A stretch of DNA of 64,000 nucleotides, taken from positions 89,581 through 153,580 of the forward strand of contig CALUKD010000007.1 in assembly GCA_944321125.1 (NCBI GenBank), read 5' to 3'. Position 1 is the first letter of the stretch. Every line of letters begins with the position of its first letter. The notes beneath the pieces are model-generated. The model did no database searches. It was not told the DNA's origin and saw only the letters and a list, made by a program, of their open reading frames with translations. Source of the DNA: Candidatus Butyricimonas faecavium. Its GTDB lineage: Bacteria > Bacteroidota > Bacteroidia > Bacteroidales > Marinifilaceae. The translations under genes and the position numbers were made by a program. This document shows positions 18,717-27,878 of this stretch, piece by piece.

Positions 18717-21700
18717 ATGAAAAAAGTTTGGGATTTGTTGTTAAATTTTTGGCAACATCGGAAATCTAAATTCTTTTTACGTATGAAAATCTCGATGATT
18801 TTATTATTGGTGGGGATTATGCATCTTTCTGCTAGTACATTTTCACAGACGAAAGTGTCTTTGAATATGAAAGATGCGACTGTTCAGGAAATCTTTTCCA
18901 GTTTGGAGAAGATGACAAACTACACGTTTCTTTACAAGTTGGATCTTGTTGACAAATGTGGTAGAATGGATGTAAATGCCACAGATAAGGATTTTAACCA
19001 ATTGTTGGAAGATTTATTAAGGCCATTGGGATTGTCTTTTAAGATTGATGATAGAGTCGTGGTGATTACTGCTAGAGAAGATGAGGAAAAGAAAGATATG
19101 GTAATCATTAAAGGAGTAGTGAAAGATGAGAACGGACAATCGCTTCCTGGGGTAACAATTGTTTTGAAAGGTACAAGTGTGGGAGTTGCTTCTGATATGG
19201 AGGGTAAATTTACTTTAAGTGCTCCGAAACAAGAAAATCTGAAATTATTATTTTCTTTCGTTGGAATGAAGACTAAAGAAGTTGTTTGGAAGGGAGAGAA
19301 AATGTTAAATGTTATATTGGAAGAAGATTCTCAACAGATGGATGAGGTTGTTGTTACGGGGTACCAAACTGTTAATAGACGAGATATGGTGGGATCTTAT
19401 ACGACAGTGAGAGCGGAAGATATTATTATGCCGGCCTATACTTCAATTGACCAGATGTTACAAGGGCAGGTTGCCGGAATGGTTGTGATGAATACGAGTT
19501 CGCGTGTCGGTACGAGTCCTAAAATTAAAATTCGGGGAACAACGACTATTTTAGGTAATCAATCTCCAATTTGGGTGGTTGATGGTATTATTCAGGAGGA
19601 TCCGATAGAATTAGAGGCATCCACATATATGACACAAGATTTGAAAACAATTATTGGTAGTCAGATATCGTGGTTGAATCCGATGGATATAGAAACAATT
19701 ACAGTGTTGAAAGATGCTTCTGCAACAGCTATTTATGGTTCTAAGGCTTCTAATGGAGTAATTGTAATCACAACGAAAAAAGGTAAAGTGGATCGTTTGA
19801 CAGTTAATTATACTGGGAATGTATCAATAAATTCAAAACCGAATTATGGTCAATTCAATTATATGAATTCTCAGGAGAGGATTATCTTTTCCCAAGAGGC
19901 ATTTAATGCCGGTGCTTTTTATTTGGAAGAACCATTAATGCAACCTTATACTTATGAAGGGGCCATGCAAATGTTTTTGCAGGGAGAACTTAGTAGGGAT
20001 GAGTTTAACGAACGAAAAACGTATCTAGAATCAATAAATACAGATTGGTTTGATTTGTTGACCCAGTCCGCAGTAAGCCAGAATCATAATGTGAGTGTTT
20101 CCGGTGGATCTGAAAAAGTTACGTATAATATCTCTGCTGGATACAGTAATTCGCTTGGACAGGAAATAGGAAATAGTAGTGAGAAATTGACAGGAAGAGT
20201 TGCTGTTGATGTGCGCTTGAGAGAAAATTTGCGAATTAGTGCAAATGTGAATGGAAATACAGGTATTAATAAAGCATTTGGAGAGGGAGTGAATCCCATG
20301 GGGTATGCAACAAGTACAAGTAGGGCTATACCTGCTTACGATGAGAATGGTGATCCATTATTTTATAGAGAAAGAGCGGGATATGTTTATAATGAAAATG
20401 TAACCTCTTTAGGATATAATTTTGAAAATGAGAGAGATAATAGTGGGTCAAGGGTGGAGAATACATATTTTTTTTCTGCATTGAATTTTAGTTGGGATAT
20501 AGTAGATTGGTTAAGATATGAATTTAGTGGCGGTTATACACGTAGCCAAACTAATAATGAATCTTGGGCTTTAGAGAAAACTTTTAAAATTGCAAGGGAA
20601 TATAGAGGATATGATTATAATGCGGTAGATCCGGGAAGTGCAGAATTTAAAGCAGCAATCATGCCTTTTGGAGGAGGATTGTTTACTTCCGATGCTTTGC
20701 AGAGTTCTTATAATATTCAGAATAAATTATTGATATCAAAGTCATTTAATGAAGATCACCGTCTTAACGTAATGTTAGGTATGGAGATACGTTCTTCTCG
20801 GGTGAAAAATAATTCAAATACTGTGTATGGATATGCACCAGACCGGGGAGAAAAAATTATTAAACCGACTTATCCTGAAAATATTGTACCTATTACGGGT
20901 AATGTAAATGAAAACTGGGGAATTTTAGAGGGTTTATACCAAGGTCGGTGGAGTCGGAACAAAAAAACAGTTAATTATCTATCGTTTATTGATGTTATTG
21001 TGTATAAAGATGGATTTTATTTATATATGTGATTTGTAGGTGATTATGTTTTAGAGAATATAAATAATATATCTAATTTACTACTATTTGATGGATCTTA
21101 ATAAACGATCGTTTTTTGCAACAATGGCGTATTCTTTAAAGAATCGTTATGTATTTAACTTTTCAATTCGTAATGATGTTTCAAATCGTTTTGGACAGGA
21201 TGTTAACCATCGTATAGATCCGACTTATTCATTTGGATTGTCATGGAGGGTAATGGAAGAACCGTTTTTTACAAGGGTGACCTCATGGTTGAATGCCTTA
21301 AATTTACGTTTAACTTACGGAATTCAAGGAAATGCTCTTACCCGGGTCGGACCGGATTTAACTCTTATTCAAGGTTCTGTTGTAGATGTTTATAATCAAT
21401 TTGCATCAATAATTGCATCTATACCTAATCCAAATCTATCTTGGGAAAAAACACATACATTTGATTTTGGTGTTGATTTTGAGTTGTTTAAAATGTTTAC
21501 AATGACATTTGATTATTATTTGAGAAGTTCTAATGCAGTTGTTTCTCAAGATTTAGCTTATGAGTATGGGATTCCAACAATGCAATTAAACGGAGGAAAG
21601 ATTCAGAATAGTGGTGTAGAATTTACAGTTAGTTTTACTCCTATACAGCGTAAAGATTGGGCTTTGAGCGTTTCTTTGAATTCTTCTAAGAATTGGAATG

Positions 21701-22452
21701 AGGCTAAAAGTCAGCAATATGCAGCTAAAAGAGGAGAAATGTTAACCGGATCAAGTGATAAAATTTTGAAAGAAGGTTATCCGCTTACGGGTTTCTGGTC
21801 ATATTCTTTTGCTGGATTGAGTCCGGAAGATGGAAGGCCTTTGTTTAATTATTTAGATGTTCCGGAAGATAAAAGGGATTCTAATATAGATCCGTCGACT
21901 TTTTTGGTATATTCTGGAGAAACAGAGCCGGCTTTCACTGGAGGGTTGAATTTGAGCTTACGTTATAAAAATTTGTCTTTATCTTCAAGTTTCGCCTTGT
22001 TGTTAGGTGCTAAAAAGCGTTTGCCATCTCCTTATGAACCATTTAATTATGGTGTTTATATACCTAAAGAAACGGATAATTTGAGTAAAGATTTGAATAA
22101 AAGGTGGAAAAAACCCGGAGATGAGGAACACACAATTATACCGGGATTTGTAACATCGCAACAATTTTCACTTACCTTGCCGGATAATGGTACTGAGTAC
22201 TGGATGGATGCTTGGGCAAAATCGGATGCCATGGTGGTAGACGCTTCTTTCTTCAGATGTCGCCAACTGACATTGTCTTGGAATATGGGACAAGAGTTAT
22301 GTAAAAAGATAGGAATTAAGAGCTTAGGTCTAAGTGCTAGTGTCGACAATGTATTTGTTATTGCAAATAAGCGTTTTAATGGTTTTGATCCTGAATTAGG
22401 TGATAGTGTACAACCTAAAAACTATTCATTTGGAATAAATGTTGGATTTTAA
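18717..22452 (+). pseudogene. SusC/RagA TonB-dependent transporter, interrupted by a 127-bp insertion
   Basis: Outer-membrane TonB-dependent importer. In order: signal/anchor region, STN domain (about residues 45-120; this would touch FecR), carboxypeptidase-like barrel (GVVKDENGQSLPGVTIVLKG), plug (MDEVVVTGYQTVNRRDMVGS, RGTTTILGNQSPIWVVDG), and beta barrel to the terminal SFGINVGF. The frame stops at 21032 and reopens, one frame over, at 21088. Deleting 127 bases (20988-21114) joins NYLSF to FATMAYSLKNRYVF and gives one open frame of 1,202 residues, as expected for SusC. The two pieces read separately cannot make a complete barrel. ATG 18717 is preferred to TTG 18702. Confidence 0.85.
20981..21114 (+). 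mobile_element. 127-bp insertion in susC flanked by ATCGTTT direct repeats
   Basis: ATCGTTT occurs at 20981-20987 and 21108-21114. The unit between equivalent points is 127 bp. The ends also form a 10-bp inverted repeat (ATCGTTTATT at 20981-20990, AATAAACGAT at 21100-21109). Removing one unit exactly restores the SusC frame and the expected LSFFAT segment. It is AT-rich, encodes nothing recognisable and looks like a very small non-autonomous (MITE-like) insertion with a target duplication. Confidence 0.65.
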
Positions 22453-22463
22453 AATGTAATAAG

Positions 22464-24023
22464 ATGAAATATTTTTTACTTGTTATTGTAACCGTGGGAT
22501 TATTCTCTTCGTGTTCTGATTTTTTGGAACCTCAATCTCAAAGTGAATATGTTCCTCAAGATGCCGTCTCGTTAAATGAGATGCTTTTGGGAGAAGCTTA
22601 TCCTCAGGCAGGTTCTCCTGCAGCAATTATGGATATACTCTCTATTTTAGATGACGATATTTGTTGTACGGATACACTTGGAGGGGTTATCGGTATAAAT
22701 GATGATCGGGATTTTATTGCTTTGAAAGCGGCATTTTCTTGGCAGCCGAATTTTTGGACTGTGATGAAAGAAAATTCTGATTTATATGAAAATTATTGGG
22801 AGACTTTTTATCAATTCATTTTAGGAGCTAATGCTGCTTTGGATTATATTGATGGGGTTTCAGGTACTGTCGAGGAAAAAAACTTAGTAAAAGCTCAGGC
22901 ATATGCTTTACGTGCATTTTACTATTTTCAACTGGTGAATCTTTTCGGAGAACCTTATAATTATAATAAAGATGCGTTGGGGGTGCCATTAAAATTAACC
23001 AGTGCAATGGAAAATAAAGAATTGCCAAGGAACACGGTAAAAGAAGTATATGATCAGGTTTTAGAAGATTTGACCGAAGCTGAAAAAATGTATGAATCTT
23101 TACCGGAAAATATGCAATTCCGACGTGACTATAGAACGAATCTTCCTATGGTACAGTTATTAAGATCTAGGGTACTTTTATATATGGAAGATTGGAAAAA
23201 TGCTGCTATTTATGCGCAAAAAGTGATTGATAATGAGAATTTTTCATTAATAGATTTGAAGTCTTTACCTGCAAAGACGGAACAACAGCCTTATTATAAT
23301 TTTATTTCAATGGAAAGTTCTTCAGAATGTATATGGGTTTTTGGAAATATTGATAGTTATTTAAATCTTTTAGATATAAATTTAACAGTGTTGGAAGATC
23401 CCTCGAATCCATTAGGGGAATCAAGATATTTTTATAACCAATTTAATGCATCTCCAGAGTTATTGGGGGCTTATGTGGAAGGTGATTTGAGAAAAGAGAA
23501 TTATATTTTGAAAGGTCGAAACAAGGAACAAATAGGTAATAATCAGGTAATTATTCATCCAGATGGTTATTATCCCTATGGAAAATTTGCTATAAGTTCA
23601 GAATATGCAGCTGTTGTTGGAAATGACTTTGCTTATGCTTTTCGTTTGTCAGAAGCTTATTTGAATCTGGCAGAAGCAGCAGCAAATGATAATGATCCGG
23701 AAACAGCGTTAAGTGCATTAAATACGTTACGTTCCTATCGATTTGAAGAAGGGGTTGAGGAAGTTTCGGGAATTACCGGGGATGCTTTGATTGAACGAAT
23801 TCGTCTAGAACGTCGTTTGGAGTTGTGTTATGAGGGGCATCGGTGGTTTGATTTACGTCGTTATGGTATGCCTTCTTTTTCTAGGACTTGGAAAGTTGGG
23901 GGTGTTACAGTCCAAACTTATCAGTTGCAGGAAAAAGATCCGTCTTATACATTACCTATTCCACAAGATGTATTGGATCGCAATAGAAATCTAGAGCAAA
24001 ATAAGTTAGCTAATCCTAGGTAG
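22464..24023 (+). CDS. RagB/SusD family nutrient-uptake lipoprotein
   Basis: A 519-residue surface lipoprotein (lipobox LFSSC, Cys17) that caps the SusC barrel and binds substrate. The N-terminal part is followed by TPR-like helices (AQAYALRAFYYFQLVNLFGEPYN, KEVYDQVLEDLTEAEKMY) and the family end block (ALNTLRSYRF, ERRLELCYEGHRWFDLRRYG, YTLPIPQDVLDRNRNLEQN). It starts 11 bases after SusC. The gene is intact, in contrast to its SusC. Confidence 0.94.
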   Translation: MKYFLLVIVTVGLFSSCSDFLEPQSQSEYVPQDAVSLNEMLLGEAYPQAGSPAAIMDILSILDDDICCTDTLGGVIGINDDRDFIALKAAFSWQPNFWTVMKENSDLYENYWETFYQFILGANAALDYIDGVSGTVEEKNLVKAQAYALRAFYYFQLVNLFGEPYNYNKDALGVPLKLTSAMENKELPRNTVKEVYDQVLEDLTEAEKMYESLPENMQFRRDYRTNLPMVQLLRSRVLLYMEDWKNAAIYAQKVIDNENFSLIDLKSLPAKTEQQPYYNFISMESSSECIWVFGNIDSYLNLLDINLTVLEDPSNPLGESRYFYNQFNASPELLGAYVEGDLRKENYILKGRNKEQIGNNQVIIHPDGYYPYGKFAISSEYAAVVGNDFAYAFRLSEAYLNLAEAAANDNDPETALSALNTLRSYRFEEGVEEVSGITGDALIERIRLERRLELCYEGHRWFDLRRYGMPSFSRTWKVGGVTVQTYQLQEKDPSYTLPIPQDVLDRNRNLEQNKLANPR

Positions 24024-24034
24024 AATAAAAATTA

Positions 24035-24997
24035 ATGTATAAAATTATGAAGTGGAGAAATATATTTGTATTAATGATATTTGTAACAATCTTTTCTGCT
24101 TGTTACGATGAAGATAAGATTATCCCTTTGGAATCGGATGATGAAATTTTAAGGTACGAATTCCCTCAGGGAGAAAATGCTTGGGATCAGGATATTGTTG
24201 AAATTAGTGAACAATTTGGTGTATATTTAATTTATAAAAATTTTAAAGAGAATGATTTTAATCGTTCTTGGACGGGATCCGGATTAGGAGGGACTCTTTA
24301 TTATGGTTATGATTTAACTGATGAACAAGCTGAGTTCTCGACTAATTTTATGAAAAATCATATTTTTGCTCATTTGAATAAGGCTATTGTTAATAAAGTG
24401 TTACCAATGTATTGGTATATGGTTTATGATTATCATACTTCCACTGAATTTATACCGGGAATGGCCTTTAAAGTTGCTCAACGTTTTTATGATGAAGGAT
24501 TAGATTTTTGGGGAATATGTTTATTTTATGGGGATCCTTGTCCGTTAACTGGAGAAACAATAGAAACTCCAGAGACTCCAGAAGAATTTAGGCTTCGCCG
24601 TTGTGCGACTTTGGGGGAAATTTTCCAAGAGTCTTTTGACAAAGGTAATTTTGTAATACCGACAGGTTTTACTGATGGATTTGATTATAAGACGGAAGTT
24701 TTAAGTAATGATGCGGACAAACTAGATGAGAATTATTATATAATGCGTGGATTTCCGGGAATAATGGATCCAGATTTTGACGGTTTTAGTCCTGTTTATA
24801 AAAATCCGACTCCTTTAAATCAACATTTCATGGAATATATAAAAATTGCTATGCGTTATACGAAAGCTGAATATGAAGAAATGTGGCCTTCTGCAACTTA
24901 TAGATTAATTCATGAGAAACGGCAATTTGTGATTGATTATATGAAAAATACATATGGTGTTGATTTAGAAAAAATTGCGGAATTAATTGGAGAATAG
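24035..24997 (+). CDS. SusCD-associated lipoprotein, possibly a degenerate Mx1-type metallopeptidase
   Basis: A 320-residue lipoprotein (lipobox TIFSAC); the second ATG (24047) gives a slightly cleaner signal peptide. It follows SusD by 11 bases. The layout (NAWDQDIVEISEQFGVYLIYKNF..., RSWTGSGLGGTLYYGYDLTDEQ) resembles SusD-linked proteins that are often labelled putative zinc-binding metallopeptidases. I see no HExxH in it: the region around HTSTEFIPG has no second histidine at the right spacing. So the peptidase label is doubtful, and a binding role next to SusD is equally likely. Confidence 0.5.
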   Translation: MYKIMKWRNIFVLMIFVTIFSACYDEDKIIPLESDDEILRYEFPQGENAWDQDIVEISEQFGVYLIYKNFKENDFNRSWTGSGLGGTLYYGYDLTDEQAEFSTNFMKNHIFAHLNKAIVNKVLPMYWYMVYDYHTSTEFIPGMAFKVAQRFYDEGLDFWGICLFYGDPCPLTGETIETPETPEEFRLRRCATLGEIFQESFDKGNFVIPTGFTDGFDYKTEVLSNDADKLDENYYIMRGFPGIMDPDFDGFSPVYKNPTPLNQHFMEYIKIAMRYTKAEYEEMWPSATYRLIHEKRQFVIDYMKNTYGVDLEKIAELIGE

Positions 24998-25007
24998 AAG
25001 AAAGGTG

Positions 25008-25054
25008 CAAGATTGTTCCGAGGGATACTTTTAGTTGATTTTGGAACAATCTTG
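25008..25054 (+). promoter_or_regulatory. Strong intercistronic hairpin before the thioredoxin/protease cassette
   Basis: A perfect 12-bp stem, CAAGATTGTTCC (25008-25019) with GGAACAATCTTG (25043-25054), and a 23-base loop. It lies just after the SusCD-lipoprotein block and 8 bases before the ATG at 25063. No T-run follows, so mRNA stabilisation, processing or translation control is more likely than termination. Confidence 0.6.
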
Positions 25055-25062
25055 TGTAAAAA

Positions 25063-26073
25063 ATGAAGCATATGTTGAAATTGTATCTAATATCGATTTT
25101 ATTTTTTGGAGGATATTGGGAACTTGGGGCTCAAATCGGAGTAAAAATATCCGGAAAAATCCGAGTATTGGAGCCGACAACAATGAAAGTTGAAACAATC
25201 ACAGGTGAATTACTACTTTCTACAAAAATCGGGAAAGATGGTGTGTTTTCTGTTGGTCCTAAAGAAATAGAACCGGATGTTTATTTTATTTGTTTTGGAG
25301 AAACGAAGCAACCTATTTATTTAACGAATAATCAGATAACAGTAAAGGGATTTTATAATTGTCGGAATGTGGAGAGTAGTTCTCTGGAATTTACTGGTAT
25401 TGATACTTATTATGAGTTGTTAGAATGGTTACCAAAAGGGGAGTTTTCACGAGATAAGACAATTAATCCAGAGGTTGAAGGAAGGTTGCAGGGAAATATG
25501 TATAGTGCATTAGCTTATATAGCCGATATGTCAACTTATGAGCCGAATAAATTTTTATTGGATTGTATGTCGGAGGAAGCTTTGAAGACAGCTTCTGGTA
25601 AGTGGTTGAAGCATCGGGTTGATAGTTTATACCACTATTCTATAGGGGCACCTGCGTATAATTTTACTTTTCAAGATTCTTATGGAAAGAAAGTAAGTTT
25701 GACAAATTTTAGGGGAAAATTGGTATTAATAGATTTTTGCGCATCTTGGTGTGGACCATGTCGTAATGAAATGAAAAGTTTATTGCAAATATATAATGAG
25801 TTGAAAGGAGATGACTTGGAATTTATCAGTATATCTTTGGATTCGAAAGAAGAGAACTGGAGGAAAATGTTGGAGGAAGAAAAACTACCTTGGGTTATGT
25901 TGTGGGATGAAGAAGGATTTGTAATTGGTAATAAGCCGAATAAAATTCAGCAGGCATATGGTTTTTATAGTATTCCTTTTATTGTTTTGATTGATAAGGA
26001 AGGACGTTTGTTGGCTAAAGATTTACGGGGAGAACAAGTACGAGAAGAGATTCTGAAGGCTAGGGCTAATTAG
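25063..26073 (+). CDS. TlpA-like thioredoxin protein with N-terminal DUF4369-type region
   Basis: A 336-residue exported protein. The signal peptide (to about 24, LGAQ) is followed by a beta-rich N-terminal region (about 25-190) of the kind found in Bacteroidota TlpA proteins, then the thioredoxin domain with DFCASWCGPCRNEM (Cys230, Cys233) and the cis-Pro segment YSIPFIVLIDKEG. It is likely a periplasmic or membrane-associated disulfide reductase. It is the first gene of the secreted cassette after the hairpin at 25008-25054. Confidence 0.87.
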   Translation: MKHMLKLYLISILFFGGYWELGAQIGVKISGKIRVLEPTTMKVETITGELLLSTKIGKDGVFSVGPKEIEPDVYFICFGETKQPIYLTNNQITVKGFYNCRNVESSSLEFTGIDTYYELLEWLPKGEFSRDKTINPEVEGRLQGNMYSALAYIADMSTYEPNKFLLDCMSEEALKTASGKWLKHRVDSLYHYSIGAPAYNFTFQDSYGKKVSLTNFRGKLVLIDFCASWCGPCRNEMKSLLQIYNELKGDDLEFISISLDSKEENWRKMLEEEKLPWVMLWDEEGFVIGNKPNKIQQAYGFYSIPFIVLIDKEGRLLAKDLRGEQVREEILKARAN

Positions 26074-26168
26074 AGAATTTTAATATTAACGTTTTATAAT
26101 CAGGGATTTAACGGTCAATAAGATAGATCGTTCGCTAATGTATTGTAAAAAAATAAAAACTGTAGAGT

Positions 26169-27869
26169 ATGAAAAAGTATTTTCTTTTATTGATGGCCAG
26201 TGTATGTATTAGTGTTGCAGAGGCCCAGTTAGTAAAACAGAATGATCAGGGACAGAAAAAACAATCTGACTTGGATTGGTATAATTGTTCTTTTGATAAA
26301 GATGGGGTGTATGGGGCGGAAATAAATAAAGCGTATGATTTTTTGAAAGGGAAAAAAATAAAAAAAAGACCGGTTGTTGCTTTGATTGGATCGGGAATGG
26401 ATGTTGAGCATGAAGATCTGAAACAAGCGATTTGGGTGAATCCGAAAGAAAAGTCAGATGGAAAAGATAATGATAAAAACGGTTTGATTGATGATATAAA
26501 CGGTTGGAATTTTTTAGGAGGAAAAGATGGACAAGTGATGGAAAGTACGATGCGGGAAGGTGACCGAGAATATTTGCGTTTGAAAGATAAATATGCTGAT
26601 TATATTTTTGATGGTAAAAATTATTACAAAGTTATTAATGGAAAATTGACTAAAGTTGCTGCACCAGAGAATATAGAAGAGTATAATTATTATCGAGATC
26701 AAGTGTTACCGGAATCTCAGATGGCCGGGACTTATGGCGGTTGGATGCTTTCTTATGTGATAAAGGATTATGCAGAGAAATTCGATCAAATGATGAAAGA
26801 ACGTTTTCCTGGGAAGAAGTTGACCCAAACAGAATTCGGTATTTGTTATGATCCGAAGGCTCCTCGTGATTCTTTGTCAGAAGTTGCATTTATGGTTTGC
26901 GTCATGGGGTTCAATATTTATAAAACGAATGAATGGGAAACTGTTTATGCAGGAATTAAGAGTGGAACTCAAATCGAGCAAGCTAAAGCAGATTATGAAG
27001 CTAAAGTAAAACGATTTGGGGCTGACGGACGGAAAGAGATAGTTGGTGATAATTATTTGGATATAAATGATAATCATTATGGAAATAATGTGTTATTAAC
27101 GGCTGATGCGGGTATTGGTACGATGGAGGCGGGTGTTATTGCTGCTAAGAGGGAAAATGGATTAGGAGGTAACGGTATTATGGATCAGGCTGAAATCATG
27201 ACTTTAAGAGTTGCTGCCGAAGGAGAACCTTATTTGAAAGATATTGCTCTGGCCATTCGTTATGCGGTTGATCATGGTGCAGATGTGATAATGTTGCCTG
27301 TTCAAAATACACTTTATCCTGAAAATCAAAAAATATGGATTAATGAAGCATTAAAATATGCAGAGGATAAAGGAGTATTCGTTGTAGCTCCTGCTTGGGA
27401 GGCTGCCCAAGATTTATCTGTGACAACTTACTATCCCAATCGTTGGATGACCGGGGAGAAAGAATTGACGAATTTAATGATCGTTTCTTCTTCAGATAAA
27501 AACGGTAATCCTTCGATGAATTCTAATTATGGTGCTAAAGAGGTTGATTTGTATGCTCCAGGGATGAATATTTATTCTACATATACAGGAGATACATACC
27601 AGAATGGTACGGGACTTGGCTTGGCTGCTGCAACGACAGCTGGAGTTGCAGCTTTGATTAAAGCCTATTATCCTCATTTAACAGGTACTCAGATTCGGAA
27701 TATTCTTTTGGAAACTGTTACTTCTAGAAAAGATGTAGAAGTAGAGAAAGGGATTATCGTGGATGGAAAACAGACGCAGGATTTGTTTTTGTTTGGTGAT
27801 TTGTGTCTTTCCGGTGGTATTATAAATGCTTATCAAGCAGTGATAGCTGCAGATAAAATCACTAAATAA
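26169..27869 (+). CDS. S8 subtilase-fold pseudoprotease
   Basis: A 566-residue secreted protein (signal peptide to about 19, AEAQ) with a clear subtilisin fold. All four active-site positions are replaced: the D of the AVIDSG-type motif is Gly74 (ALIGSGMD), the H of HGTHVAG is Ile316 (IGTMEAG), the oxyanion N of AAGN is Trp410 (VVAPAWEA), and the S of GTSMAAP is Gly484 (GLGLAAATTAG). Fold-defining parts remain (EHEDLKQAIWVNPKE, IAAKRENGLGGNG, AIRYAVDHGADVIMLP, VDLYAPGMNIYST). It also has a long insert (about residues 105-300), as in other Bacteroidota S8 proteins. It should not be proteolytic; a binding, chaperone or regulatory role is inferred. Confidence 0.85.
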   Translation: MKKYFLLLMASVCISVAEAQLVKQNDQGQKKQSDLDWYNCSFDKDGVYGAEINKAYDFLKGKKIKKRPVVALIGSGMDVEHEDLKQAIWVNPKEKSDGKDNDKNGLIDDINGWNFLGGKDGQVMESTMREGDREYLRLKDKYADYIFDGKNYYKVINGKLTKVAAPENIEEYNYYRDQVLPESQMAGTYGGWMLSYVIKDYAEKFDQMMKERFPGKKLTQTEFGICYDPKAPRDSLSEVAFMVCVMGFNIYKTNEWETVYAGIKSGTQIEQAKADYEAKVKRFGADGRKEIVGDNYLDINDNHYGNNVLLTADAGIGTMEAGVIAAKRENGLGGNGIMDQAEIMTLRVAAEGEPYLKDIALAIRYAVDHGADVIMLPVQNTLYPENQKIWINEALKYAEDKGVFVVAPAWEAAQDLSVTTYYPNRWMTGEKELTNLMIVSSSDKNGNPSMNSNYGAKEVDLYAPGMNIYSTYTGDTYQNGTGLGLAAATTAGVAALIKAYYPHLTGTQIRNILLETVTSRKDVEVEKGIIVDGKQTQDLFLFGDLCLSGGIINAYQAVIAADKITK

Positions 27870-27878
27870 ATATAGAGT

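Noticed and set aside
20988..21107. A peptide encoded by the inserted DNA (in-frame YKDGFYLYM and GDYVLENINNISNLLLFDGS)
   Set aside because: A stop codon separates the two stretches and the sequence is low-complexity AT-rich; no sign of coding.
20981..22452. A separate second SusC-like gene starting at 21088
   Set aside because: It lacks signal peptide, STN and plug, and joins the upstream fragment perfectly once 127 bases are removed; it is the 3' part of one interrupted gene.
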